Shown here: positions 8,766 through 18,060 of the stretch, in pieces
Layout of the letters: every line of letters starts with the position of its first letter
Position numbering within the stretch: position 1 is the stretch's first letter
Assembly (NCBI GenBank): GCA_965226565.1
Contig: CBDDDI010000001.1
Location: forward strand, 124,001 to 188,000
DNA length: 64,000 nucleotides
Reading direction: 5' to 3'
DNA from: SZUA-444 sp965226565
Lineage (GTDB): Bacteria > Bacillota > Clostridia > Oscillospirales > Ruminococcaceae
Made by a program: the position numbers and the translations under genes
The notes under the pieces: model-generated
Seen by the model: only the letters and a program-made list of their open reading frames with translations
The model's database searches: none
What the model was told of the DNA's origin: nothing

Positions 8766-9502
8766 TTGATTATAAATAATAAACAAGATAATGATGATAA
8801 TAAAGAAGAATATTTGCCTTCTCATATAGGAATTATAATGGATGGGAATGGCAGATGGGCGAAAAAACGTGGTAAACCACGTAAATTTGGACATAAAAAA
8901 GGTGCAAAAACATTTAAAGAGATTACAAAATATGCAAAAGAATGTGGAATAAAATATATAACTTTTTATGCTTTTTCAACTGAAAATTGGAAACGACCTG
9001 CTGATGAAGTAGAAGGAATAATGAATTTATTTGAGAATTATCTTAATGATGTAAAACAGCATTTAAAAGATAATATTAGAGTAATTTTTATAGGTGACAA
9101 GGCTAGATTAGGTGAAAAATTTGAAACAAAAATGATTGATTTAGAAGAAAAATCAAAAGATTTTGATTCAATGACACTTATTTTAGCTATAAATTATGGT
9201 GGTCGTGATGAAATAATTAATGGCGTTCAAAACATTGCTAAAGAAGTAAAAGATGGATTAATTTTACCTGAGCAAATTGATGAAAAAATGATTGAGTCTT
9301 ATTTATATACAAAAGAAATTCCAGATGTTGATTTAATAATAAGACCTAGTGGTGAAATGCGTTTATCAAATTTTCTTATTTGGCAATCAGCATATGCAGA
9401 ATTTTATTTTTCCAATGTTCTCTGGCCTGATTTTTCAAAAAAGATTTTGATAAGGCTCTTGAAAGCTATGCAAAAAGATGCAGAAGATTTGGAGGAGTTT
9501 AG
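8766..9502 (+). CDS. uppS: Isoprenyl (undecaprenyl diphosphate) transferase, -1 frameshifted
   Basis: UppS condenses isopentenyl diphosphate onto farnesyl diphosphate to make the C55 carrier lipid for cell wall synthesis. The catalytic aspartate motif GIIMDGNGRW is at residues 22-31 (D26), and RPSGEMRLSNFLIWQSAYAE is also present. In the frame of the TTG start (8766, with GGAGG at 8755-8759) the protein loses family similarity after WPDFSKK and runs to 9572 (268 aa), well into cdsA. Shifting by -1 at 9437-9443 gives DFDKALESYAKRCRRFGGV and a stop at 9500-9502. That gives 245 aa, the normal length, with the conserved RRFGG end. The coordinates given are for this frameshifted product. Cause (programmed slippage, mutation or assembly indel) is unresolved; see findings. 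Confidence 0.9.
9437..9443 (+). other. Putative -1 slippery heptamer in uppS
   Basis: The heptamer A-AAA-AAG sits in the zero frame (TCA AAA AAG), the canonical arrangement for -1 frameshifting in bacteria. Slipping back one base here joins the two halves of uppS without loss. No upstream Shine-Dalgarno-like stimulator and only a weak 4-bp downstream hairpin (GGCT/AGCT) are visible. Confidence 0.5.
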
Positions 9503-9504
9503 TT

Positions 9505-10335
9505 TTGAAAACCAGAATAATATCAGCGTTAGTAGCAATACTTTTAGGTGTTGTAATTTTAACATTACATAACACAATATTTTTCTATATAGCTATTTCG
9601 CTAATTACAGCTTTAATAATATATGAGTTGTTTGCTGCACAAAAATGTTTGCAATATAAATTAACTTCAGCAATATGTATATTATTTTCAATTTTGCTTC
9701 CTATATGCTTGTATAAAAAATTGCATACATTTAGATTTGGATTTTTGTTTTTAATAGTTGTAGCATTGTTTTTGACATATTTAAAACAACATGAGACGTT
9801 ACCTTTTGAAAAATTGTGTGTGATGATAACATCAAGTACTTTAATTACTTTAGGAATGTCTTCAATAATTATAATTAAGATTTCTAATCCTAAGCATGGA
9901 GTATTTTTATTAGTTTTATCTTTATGTGGAGCTTGGCTTGCAGATACTGGAGCATATTTTTCCGGAACATTTTTTGGCAAACATAAATTATGTCCAAATA
10001 TAAGTCCTAAAAAGACCGTTGAAGGACTTATTGGTGGTACAATTACAAATGCGATTTTGTTTATTGTAATTGGAATGATTTATACTTATATACAGTCAAA
10101 AAATAATGTTGTTGTTAATATTAATTATATATATATAGCTATTTTAGGAATGATTTGTTCATTGCTTGGTTTAGTAGGCGATTTGTCAGCATCTTTAATT
10201 AAAAGACAATGTAACATAAAAGACTATGGAAATATAATGCCAGGTCATGGTGGAGTTCTTGATAGATTTGATAGTATTCTTTTTGTTGTTCCGTTTATGA
10301 CATTTGCAACTAACTTTATAACATTAATAAAATAA
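9505..10335 (+). CDS. cdsA: Phosphatidate cytidylyltransferase
   Basis: CdsA makes CDP-diacylglycerol from CTP and phosphatidate in the cytoplasmic membrane. The protein is almost entirely hydrophobic, with about seven or eight membrane segments. It ends with the family signature SLIKRQCNIKDYG followed by PGHGGVLDRFD. TTG at 9505 is taken as the start because GGAGGAG (9491-9497) lies seven bases before it and the protein then begins MKTRIISALVAILLG, as is usual; this gives 276 residues. The corrected uppS stop is three bases upstream. Confidence 0.93.
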   Translation: MKTRIISALVAILLGVVILTLHNTIFFYIAISLITALIIYELFAAQKCLQYKLTSAICILFSILLPICLYKKLHTFRFGFLFLIVVALFLTYLKQHETLPFEKLCVMITSSTLITLGMSSIIIIKISNPKHGVFLLVLSLCGAWLADTGAYFSGTFFGKHKLCPNISPKKTVEGLIGGTITNAILFIVIGMIYTYIQSKNNVVVNINYIYIAILGMICSLLGLVGDLSASLIKRQCNIKDYGNIMPGHGGVLDRFDSILFVVPFMTFATNFITLIK

Positions 10336-10340
10336 ATAAT

Positions 10341-10370
10341 AAAGAGCTATGTTTAATAAAATAGCTCTTT
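10341..10370 (+). terminator. Hairpin between cdsA and dxr (weak or partial terminator)
   Basis: A perfect 10-bp stem (AAAGAGCTAT at 10341-10350 with ATAGCTCTTT at 10361-10370) has a 10-nt loop. Only about four T residues follow before CGG, so termination is probably inefficient. It may tune expression of the downstream genes. Confidence 0.5.
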
Positions 10371-10390
10371 TCGGATTTTATGAGGTAATT

Positions 10391-11530
10391 ATGAAAAAAA
10401 TATCTATACTAGGTTCAACAGGATCAATTGGATTACAAGCATTAGAAGTAGCAAAAATGCATAATATTAAAATACAAGCTATTTCTGCTAATAAAAATAT
10501 AAAAATTTTAGAAAGCCAAGTACGAGAATATAATCCTGAAATTGTTTGTGTTTATGATGAAAAGTATTATGAAGAATTAAAATTACGTTTGTTAGATACA
10601 AATGTGAAAATTGTTTCTGGAATGGAAGGTTTGTGCGAAATTGCAAATATGCAGGATGTAGATATTATGCTTAATTCTGTTGTAGGAATGGTGGGATTAT
10701 TACCAACTTTGACTGCAATTAAAAATGGAACAGATATAGCACTTGCAAATAAAGAAACACTTGTTGCAGGAGGTCATTTAGTAACCAAACTTGCAAAAGA
10801 AAATAATGTTAAAATTTATCCTGTTGATAGCGAACATTCAGCTATTTTTCAGTGTTTACAAGGTAATAAAAGAAAACAACTTAACAAAATTATACTTACA
10901 GCTTCTGGAGGACCTTTTTTTGGTAAAACAAGATCTGAGTTAGAAAAGGTTACAATTAAAGATGCTTTAAATCATCCAAATTGGTCAATGGGAAGTAAAA
11001 TTACTGTTGATTCTGCCACACTAATGAATAAAGGTTTGGAATTTATAGAAGCTATGTGGTTGTTTGATTTAAGTCCTGAACAAATTGAAATTGTTGTACA
11101 TCGTGAAAGTATAATTCATTCAGCTGTTGAGTATAATGATTATTCTGTTATTGCACAAATGGGTGTGCCAGATATGAAAATTCCAATTCAATATGCAATT
11201 TTATATCCAGAAAGGCTTAATTGTCCAACAAAACAGCTTTCGTTAACAGATATTGGTTCACTTACATTCAAAAAGCCTGATTATGAAACTTTTGAATGTT
11301 TAACATGTGCTATAAAAGCTATAAAAGCTGGAGGAAATAAGCCAGCTATAGTAAATTCCGCAAATGAAGAGGCTGTAAAATTGTTTTTGGAAGAGAAAAT
11401 AAGTTTTCTTAAAATTGGAGAACTTGTAAGCAAAGCGATGGAAGAAATTGAATATAAAGAAATAAAAAGCGTTGAAGATATTTTAGAAGCTGATAAAGCA
11501 GCGAGAGAATTTATTAGAAATAATTATTAG
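10391..11530 (+). CDS. dxr: 1-deoxy-D-xylulose-5-phosphate reductoisomerase
   Basis: Dxr converts DXP to MEP with NADPH, the first committed step of the MEP isoprenoid pathway. The NADPH motif GSTGSIG is at residues 8-14. The metal- and substrate-binding segments VDSEHSAIFQ and SMGSKITVDSATLMNKGLE are intact. ATG at 10391 is chosen because GAGGT lies at 10382-10386 and the product then begins MKKISILG; an upstream ATG at 10349 falls inside the hairpin. The 379-residue length is normal. ispG lies two genes downstream in the same pathway. Confidence 0.97.
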   Translation: MKKISILGSTGSIGLQALEVAKMHNIKIQAISANKNIKILESQVREYNPEIVCVYDEKYYEELKLRLLDTNVKIVSGMEGLCEIANMQDVDIMLNSVVGMVGLLPTLTAIKNGTDIALANKETLVAGGHLVTKLAKENNVKIYPVDSEHSAIFQCLQGNKRKQLNKIILTASGGPFFGKTRSELEKVTIKDALNHPNWSMGSKITVDSATLMNKGLEFIEAMWLFDLSPEQIEIVVHRESIIHSAVEYNDYSVIAQMGVPDMKIPIQYAILYPERLNCPTKQLSLTDIGSLTFKKPDYETFECLTCAIKAIKAGGNKPAIVNSANEEAVKLFLEEKISFLKIGELVSKAMEEIEYKEIKSVEDILEADKAAREFIRNNY

Positions 11531-11539
11531 GAGGATAGT

Positions 11540-12580
11540 ATGAGTATACTAATTGCTATTTTAATTTTTGGGATTATTATTGCAATACATGAATTAGGAC
11601 ATTTTTTAGCTGCAAGAGCTTGTGATGTTAAAATACATGAATTTGCTATTGGTATGGGACCTACTATATTTAAAAGACAAAAAGGTGAAATTAAATATGC
11701 ATTAAGATTACTTCCTATTGGTGGATTCGTAAGTATGGAAGGTGAAGATGAAAGTAGTACAGACAATAGAGCTTTAAATAAAAAACCAGTGTGGCAAAGA
11801 ATATGTATTTCTGCTGCTGGTGCATTTATGAATTTAATATTAGGCTTTATAGTAATTGTAATTATGATTTCAATTGGTGGAAATATTGTTACTACAGAAA
11901 TTTCTAAATTTACTGAAAATGCAGTTTCTAATACATCAGGATTAATGGAAAATGATGAAATAAAAAAGGTAAATAATATTTCTATTTATACTGATACTGA
12001 TTTAGTTTATGCTTTACAAAGTGATGATGATGCGACATATAATATGGTTGTTAAACGAAATGGAAAAAAAGTCACTCTTAAAGATGTTAAATTAGAGCAG
12101 AAAACTAATTCTAAAGGAGCAAAAACAACAGCTATAGATTTTTCTGTAAAATCAGAAAAGAAAAATGTGCTTAACGTAATTTCTTATTCATTTAAAAAAT
12201 CAGTTTCTGTTGGAAGACTTATATGGTTTTCTTTAGGTGATTTAATTTCTGGAAAATATAGTTTGAAAGATATGTCAGGACCTGTTGGAATAGTTGGAGT
12301 AATTGGTGATACAATTGATACAGAAAGTGGTATTAATTTTTCGGACATGATCCAAAATCTATTATTCTTGATAGCGTTTATCACTATTAACGTTGGAATA
12401 TTTAACCTTATACCTTTTCCTGCACTTGATGGAGGAAGAATTGTATTTTTAATTATAGAAGGAATAAGAGGAAAACAAATTAAACCAGAAAGAGAAGGTA
12501 TGGTTCATTTTATAGGTTTAGTTTTGTTAATGATATTGATGGTAGTAGTAACTTTTAGTGATGTAATAAATCTATTTTAA
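11540..12580 (+). CDS. rseP: RIP metalloprotease, site-2 protease family
   Basis: This is an integral membrane zinc protease that cuts transmembrane substrates. In Bacillus the equivalent RasP acts on anti-sigma factors and cleaved signal peptides. The zinc motif HELGH is at residues 17-21, a PDZ-like domain occupies roughly the middle third, and the third zinc ligand motif is in LIPFPALDGGR near the C-terminus. It has 346 residues and about four membrane spans. GGAGGA precedes the ATG. It sits between dxr and ispG, the common order. Confidence 0.95.
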   Translation: MSILIAILIFGIIIAIHELGHFLAARACDVKIHEFAIGMGPTIFKRQKGEIKYALRLLPIGGFVSMEGEDESSTDNRALNKKPVWQRICISAAGAFMNLILGFIVIVIMISIGGNIVTTEISKFTENAVSNTSGLMENDEIKKVNNISIYTDTDLVYALQSDDDATYNMVVKRNGKKVTLKDVKLEQKTNSKGAKTTAIDFSVKSEKKNVLNVISYSFKKSVSVGRLIWFSLGDLISGKYSLKDMSGPVGIVGVIGDTIDTESGINFSDMIQNLLFLIAFITINVGIFNLIPFPALDGGRIVFLIIEGIRGKQIKPEREGMVHFIGLVLLMILMVVVTFSDVINLF

Positions 12581-12593
12581 GGAGAAAAAAGCA

Positions 12594-13634
12594 ATGGAAC
12601 GTACTATAAAACCTGTAAAGGTTGGTAACTTTACACTAGACGGAAAGTCAGTATTTATACAATCTATGCTTAGTGTTCCAGCTGAAGATATAGAAGGCAA
12701 TATTAAACAAGCAATTGAACTTGAAAAAGCAGGTTGTGAAATTTTAAGAGTTGCAATTCCAAATAAAGAATCAATAAAACTTATTGATGCAATAAAATCA
12801 AATACATCTATACCTTTGGTTGCTGATATACATTTTGATTATCGCTTGGCTTTAGAATCAATATCAGCAGGAATTGATAAAATCAGAATTAATCCTGGTA
12901 ATATTGGAGAAGCTGATCGTGTAAAAGCAGTAGCTAATGCATGTAAAAATAAAAATATTCCAATACGAATTGGAGTTAACTCTGGTTCGCTTGAAAAAGA
13001 ATTGATAAAAAAATATGGTTCTCCAACTCCAGATGCACTTGTTGAAAGTGCTTTAAATCATGCAAAGCTTTTAGAGAAATATGATTTTGATGATATTGTT
13101 ATTTCTATAAAATCTTCAAATGTGAAAACAATGGTTTCTTCTTATAGATTGTTGGCAGAAAAATGTAATTATCCTTTGCATTTAGGAGTTACTGAAGCTG
13201 GTACTGAAAGAATGGGATTAATAAAATCTTCTGTAGGAATTGGTTCACTTTTACTTGATGGAATTGGTGAAACAATAAGAGTTTCTCTTACTGCTGATCC
13301 TGTTTTAGAAATTAAAGCTGCAAAAGATATATTAAAAAGTATTGATAAATCTGATGGAATAAATATTGTATCTTGTCCAACTTGTGGAAGAACAAAAATT
13401 GATCTTATAGGTTTAGTTAATGAAATTGAACCTCATTTAAGAAAAATACATAAGAATTTAACAGTTGCAGTTATGGGATGTATTGTTAATGGTCCTGGAG
13501 AAGCTAAAGAAGCTGATATAGGAATTGCAGGCGGAGTTGGAAATGCTGTTTTATTTAAAAAAGGTGAGATCATTAGAAAGATTGATGAAAAAGATATAGT
13601 TAAAGAACTTTTAAATGAAATAAATAAAATGTAA
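12594..13634 (+). CDS. ispG: 4-hydroxy-3-methylbut-2-enyl diphosphate synthase
   Basis: IspG is a 4Fe-4S enzyme that reduces MEcPP to HMBPP late in the MEP pathway. The three cluster cysteines are C261 and C264 (SCPTCGR) and C296 (GCIVNGPGEA). The N-terminal TIM barrel holds the conserved PLVADIHFDYRLA. The 346-residue length matches the short bacterial form. AAGGAG precedes the ATG. It is cotranscribed with rseP and polC. Confidence 0.97.
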   Translation: MERTIKPVKVGNFTLDGKSVFIQSMLSVPAEDIEGNIKQAIELEKAGCEILRVAIPNKESIKLIDAIKSNTSIPLVADIHFDYRLALESISAGIDKIRINPGNIGEADRVKAVANACKNKNIPIRIGVNSGSLEKELIKKYGSPTPDALVESALNHAKLLEKYDFDDIVISIKSSNVKTMVSSYRLLAEKCNYPLHLGVTEAGTERMGLIKSSVGIGSLLLDGIGETIRVSLTADPVLEIKAAKDILKSIDKSDGINIVSCPTCGRTKIDLIGLVNEIEPHLRKIHKNLTVAVMGCIVNGPGEAKEADIGIAGGVGNAVLFKKGEIIRKIDEKDIVKELLNEINKM

Positions 13635-13652
13635 AATAAGAGGAAAATAAAA

Positions 13653-16600
13653 ATGGGTATTAATTTACTATCAGAGGTATTAAGTGATTATATTGACTGT
13701 ATACCTAAAGATATGCAAGATGGCAAAGTACTTAAAATTCAGCTTAGTAATCAAAATAATAATGTTAATATTATAGGTGCTTTTTCAAAATTAATAAGTA
13801 TTGCTAATATAAATGCTTTTAATACAAATCTTAAAAATGCTCTTAACGTAAAGAGTGTTAGATTATTTACAAAATATACTCCAGATATGTTTAGTGAAAA
13901 TTATTTTCCTGAATTAGTATATAAATTAAAAAATAAAGCATCTGTTGTTAATGGATTTTTAGAAAATGCTGTTGCTACTGTTGATGATAATACTCTTATA
14001 ATAGAATTGAAAAATGGTGGATATAAATTATTACAAAAATCAAAAGTAGAAAATATAATTTCTCAAATTGTTTATGAAGAATTTTCTTTAAATATTAATG
14101 TTAAATTTACTGGCAAACTTGAAAGTGATGAAGATGTAATTAATCAAATGCAAGAAGAATATATTTCAAATATGCCTGTGTATATTCCACCAGAACCAAA
14201 ACAAGAAAATAAAAAACAAAGTGTAGAACTTAAAACAGTAAATTCTGTTAATTATACTAGTTTACCTTTTTTATCTGGTGGTGCGACTATAATAAAAGGA
14301 TCTAAAATTACAGATAAAAATGAATTAACTTCTTTAAAAGATATTTCTCAAGAAAGTGGAAAAGTTACTGTTTGGGGCGATATTTTTAGTTATCAAGAAA
14401 GAGAAACAAGAGATGGAAGCAAAGTTATAATTTCTATAATGTTTACTGATTATACTAGCTCAAATACATTAAAGATAATAGAAAATGTAAAAAAAGCACA
14501 GCCATATAAAGAGCTTAAAAAAGGAAAAACAATTCTTGTTACAGGTGATTCAAGATATGATAAATTTGATAATGAAGTAGTAATTTGGCCAAAAGATATT
14601 ATGATTGTAAATAAAGAAAAAGAAACTGATGATGCAAACACAAAAAGAGTTGAATTACATTTACATACAAATATGTCAGCTATGGATGCAATTACTCCAG
14701 CAAAAGAATTAATTAACAGAGCATATTCTTGGGGACATAAAGCTATTGCAATAACAGATCATGGTGTTTGTCAAGCTTTTCCTGAGGCTATGAATACAGT
14801 TGATTCAATAAGAAAAGATGGCGGAGATTTTAAAGTTATATATGGAATAGAAGCATATCAGGTTAATGATATGATTTCAGCTGTTGTTGGAAATGATACA
14901 CGAAAATTAACTGATGAAATAATTATTTTTGATTTGGAAACAACTGGACTTAGTGCAGAATATGAAAAAATAACTGAAATAGGTGCAGTAAAAATTGTTA
15001 ATTTTGAAGTTGTAGATACATTTAATATTTTAGTAAATCCACAAAAACATATAAGTGAAGAAATTACAAGAATAACAGGAATATCTGATGAGACTGTAAA
15101 AGATGCTCCTTTTGAAGTTGAAGCTATTACTGAATTTATGTCTTTTTGTGGTGAGAATCCAGTTTTGGTTGCTCATAACGCATCTTTTGATACAGCATTT
15201 ATAAATGCTTGTTGTAAAAGAAATAAAATAGATTTTAAATATACTTGGATTGATACACTTGTTATTTCTAAAAGTATGTTAACTGATTTGAAAAAACATA
15301 AACTAAATACAATAGCTGATTATTTAAAACTTGGTAGTTTTAATCATCATCGTGCTTCTGATGATGCAGAAATGTTAGCTAAAATTTTTATTGAATTATC
15401 AAAAAGACTTCTTGCTGAAAATAGCGATTTAACAATAGATAAAATTAATTATTCTTTATCAAAAGTAGATACAGCAAGACTTAATAGTTTTCATCAAATT
15501 ATATTAGTTAAAAATACAGTAGGATTAAAAAATTTATATAGATTAGTTTCATATTCAAATTTAAAGTATTTTCATAAGACTCCTAGAATACCAAAAACAG
15601 AACTTGTAAAATATAGAGAAGGTTTAATAATTGGTAGTGCGTGTGAAGCTGGTGAATTATATAAAGCAGTTTTTCAAGGCAAAGATTGGGATGAATTATT
15701 AAATATAGCAAAATTTTATGATTATTTAGAAATCCAGCCAATTGATAATAACGCATTTATGATTAGAGAAGGACTAGTTCAAGATAAATTGCAACTTCAA
15801 AATTTGAATAAAACTATTGTGAAACTTGGTGAAGAATTAAATATTCCTGTAGTAGCAACAGGTGATGTTCATTTTATGGATAAAAAAGATGCTATTTTTA
15901 GAACAATTCTTACAGCAGTGAAATTTAAAGATGCTGATTTACAACCTCCACTTTATTTTAGAACTACACAAGATATGTTAAATGAATTTGCTTATTTAGG
16001 TGAAGAAAAAGCAGAAGAAATAGTAGTAACAAATACAAATAAAATTGCTGATATGGTTGATGGAGATTTAAGAGCTATTCCAAAAGGAACTTATACTCCA
16101 TACATAGAAGGTGCTGAAGAAGATTTACAAAGAATTTGTTGGGAAAATGCGAAAGAATTATATGGTGATCCAGTTCCAGAAATTGTTTCAAAAAGGTTAG
16201 AAAGAGAATTAACTTCTATTATAAAACATGGATTTGCAGTTTTATATATGATATCTCAAAAGCTTGTTGCTAACTCAGTAGAAAATGGATATCAAGTTGG
16301 TTCAAGAGGATCTGTAGGATCATCTTTTGTTGCATCAATGTCTGGAATTTCGGAAGTTAATCCACTTGTTCCACATTATGTTTGTCCTAAATGTAAATAT
16401 AGTGATTTCATAACTGATGGATCTGTTGGTTCTGGATTTGATTTACCACCTAAAGATTGTCCTAAATGTGGAACACATTTAAAAAGAGATGGACATGATA
16501 TTCCGTTTGAAACATTTTTAGGATTTGATGGAGATAAAGCTCCTGATATTGATCTTAATTTTTCTGGTGATTATCAATCAAAAGCTCATAAATATACAGA

Positions 16601-17972
16601 AAATTTGTTTGGTACTGATCATGTGTTTAAAGCTGGAACAATTGCTACTGTCGCTGATAAAACAGCATATGGTTATGTTAAAAAATATCTTGATGAAAAA
16701 GAAAAAATTGTTTCTTCAGCAGAAGAAAATAGACTTACAATTGGATGCACTGGAATAAAAAGAACAACTGGTCAACATCCGGGAGGAATGGTTGTAGTTC
16801 CATCTGATTACGATGTTTATGATTTCACACCAGTTCAACATCCAGCGGATAAATCTGATTCAGATATTATCACAACTCATTTTGATTTCCATTCTTTGCA
16901 TGATACAATATTAAAACTTGATGAACTTGGCCATGATGTACCTACATTATATAAATATCTTGAAGATATGACTGGAAAATCTGTTCTTGAAATTAATATG
17001 AGTGATGAAAAAATATACAGTTTGTTTACATCTCCAGAAGCTTTAGGAACAACTGTAGAAGATATTGATTGTGAAACAGGAACACTCGGAATTCCTGAAA
17101 TGGGTACAAGCTTTGTAAGACAAATGCTTTTAGATGCTAAACCTAAAAATTTTAGTGATTTGCTGCAAATTTCTGGTTTGTCTCATGGTACAGATGTTTG
17201 GCTTGGAAATGCTCAAGAGCTTATTAAACAAGGAATTTGTACCATTAGTGATGTTATAGGAACTAGAGATAGTATTATGACTTATTTAATTTATCATGGT
17301 GTTGATCCAAAATTGTCTTTTAAAATTATGGAGATTACAAGAAAAGGTAACGCTCCAAAGCTTTTAACAGATGAAATGAAACAAACTATGCTTGATAATG
17401 ACGTTCCTCAATGGTATATTGATAGTTGTTTGAAAATAAAATATATGTTTCCTAAAGCTCATGCTGCAGCATATGTAATTGCTGCAATTAGGTTATGTTG
17501 GTTTAAAATTTATGCTCCACTAGAATTTTATGCAGCTATATTTACTGTACGTGGAGAAGATTTTGATGCAGAATGTGCTGTTAAAGGAAAAACAGCAACA
17601 AGATATAAACTTGATGAATTAAAACAAAAAGGTAATGAGAGAACAACTAAAGAAGATAGTGTTTTTGAAATGTTGATGCTTACAAATGAAATGTTATCAA
17701 GAGGTTATGAATTTTTGCCTGTTGATATAAATAAATCACATGCAACAATATATAAAATAGAAGATGGAAAAATAAGATTACCATTTAGCTCATTAAAAGG
17801 AGTAGGTGATTCTGCTGCGAAAAATTTATATTTAACATCACAAAAAGGTGGATTTATTTCTATAGAAGATATTCAGCATTCAAGTGGAGCTTCTAAAACA
17901 GTAATTGAAATGATGAAAAATTGTGGAGCTTTCGGAGATTTACCAGACTCTAGCCAAATGACATTATTTTAA
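13653..17972 (+). CDS. polC: DNA polymerase III, PolC-type alpha subunit
   Basis: PolC is the main leading-strand replicase of low-GC Gram-positive bacteria. The order is an N-terminal domain, an OB fold (about residues 225-325), the PHP domain (LHLHT at 334-338) interrupted by a DEDDh proofreading exonuclease (FDLETTG near 427-433), then the polymerase core. The core holds a CPKC pair of cysteine pairs that form a zinc module, the SRGSVGSS segment near 883 and the catalytic aspartates in PDIDLNFSGDY near 963-973. The protein has 1439 residues and ends in a beta-clamp-binding-like QMTLF. Length and layout are normal for PolC. Confidence 0.98.
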   Translation: MGINLLSEVLSDYIDCIPKDMQDGKVLKIQLSNQNNNVNIIGAFSKLISIANINAFNTNLKNALNVKSVRLFTKYTPDMFSENYFPELVYKLKNKASVVNGFLENAVATVDDNTLIIELKNGGYKLLQKSKVENIISQIVYEEFSLNINVKFTGKLESDEDVINQMQEEYISNMPVYIPPEPKQENKKQSVELKTVNSVNYTSLPFLSGGATIIKGSKITDKNELTSLKDISQESGKVTVWGDIFSYQERETRDGSKVIISIMFTDYTSSNTLKIIENVKKAQPYKELKKGKTILVTGDSRYDKFDNEVVIWPKDIMIVNKEKETDDANTKRVELHLHTNMSAMDAITPAKELINRAYSWGHKAIAITDHGVCQAFPEAMNTVDSIRKDGGDFKVIYGIEAYQVNDMISAVVGNDTRKLTDEIIIFDLETTGLSAEYEKITEIGAVKIVNFEVVDTFNILVNPQKHISEEITRITGISDETVKDAPFEVEAITEFMSFCGENPVLVAHNASFDTAFINACCKRNKIDFKYTWIDTLVISKSMLTDLKKHKLNTIADYLKLGSFNHHRASDDAEMLAKIFIELSKRLLAENSDLTIDKINYSLSKVDTARLNSFHQIILVKNTVGLKNLYRLVSYSNLKYFHKTPRIPKTELVKYREGLIIGSACEAGELYKAVFQGKDWDELLNIAKFYDYLEIQPIDNNAFMIREGLVQDKLQLQNLNKTIVKLGEELNIPVVATGDVHFMDKKDAIFRTILTAVKFKDADLQPPLYFRTTQDMLNEFAYLGEEKAEEIVVTNTNKIADMVDGDLRAIPKGTYTPYIEGAEEDLQRICWENAKELYGDPVPEIVSKRLERELTSIIKHGFAVLYMISQKLVANSVENGYQVGSRGSVGSSFVASMSGISEVNPLVPHYVCPKCKYSDFITDGSVGSGFDLPPKDCPKCGTHLKRDGHDIPFETFLGFDGDKAPDIDLNFSGDYQSKAHKYTENLFGTDHVFKAGTIATVADKTAYGYVKKYLDEKEKIVSSAEENRLTIGCTGIKRTTGQHPGGMVVVPSDYDVYDFTPVQHPADKSDSDIITTHFDFHSLHDTILKLDELGHDVPTLYKYLEDMTGKSVLEINMSDEKIYSLFTSPEALGTTVEDIDCETGTLGIPEMGTSFVRQMLLDAKPKNFSDLLQISGLSHGTDVWLGNAQELIKQGICTISDVIGTRDSIMTYLIYHGVDPKLSFKIMEITRKGNAPKLLTDEMKQTMLDNDVPQWYIDSCLKIKYMFPKAHAAAYVIAAIRLCWFKIYAPLEFYAAIFTVRGEDFDAECAVKGKTATRYKLDELKQKGNERTTKEDSVFEMLMLTNEMLSRGYEFLPVDINKSHATIYKIEDGKIRLPFSSLKGVGDSAAKNLYLTSQKGGFISIEDIQHSSGASKTVIEMMKNCGAFGDLPDSSQMTLF

Positions 17973-17978
17973 AATTAC

Positions 17979-18002
17979 GTCAATATATGTTATTATATTG
18001 AC
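17979..18002. repeat. Inverted repeat overlapping the thyX promoter
   Basis: GTCAATATA (17979-17987) and its exact complement TATATTGAC (17994-18002) are separated by six bases. The right arm covers most of the -35 box of the thyX promoter. No T-run follows, so it looks more like an operator than a terminator. Confidence 0.6.
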
Positions 18003-18026
18003 TAAATATATTCAAAATGGTATTAT
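17998..18026 (+). promoter_or_regulatory. Probable sigma-A promoter of thyX operon (extended -10)
   Basis: TTGACT (17998-18003) and TATTAT (18021-18026) are 17 bp apart, with TGG directly before the -10 box (an extended -10). The thyX ATG is 34 bp downstream. Confidence 0.65.
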
Positions 18027-18060
18027 TAAAAGGATAAAAAGTAAAAGGAATAATAAAATT

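Noticed and set aside
9478..9504. ATG at 9478 as the start of cdsA
   Set aside because: It would add nine residues encoded within uppS and lie before the GGAGGAG ribosome binding site; TTG at 9505 fits both spacing and the family N-terminus.
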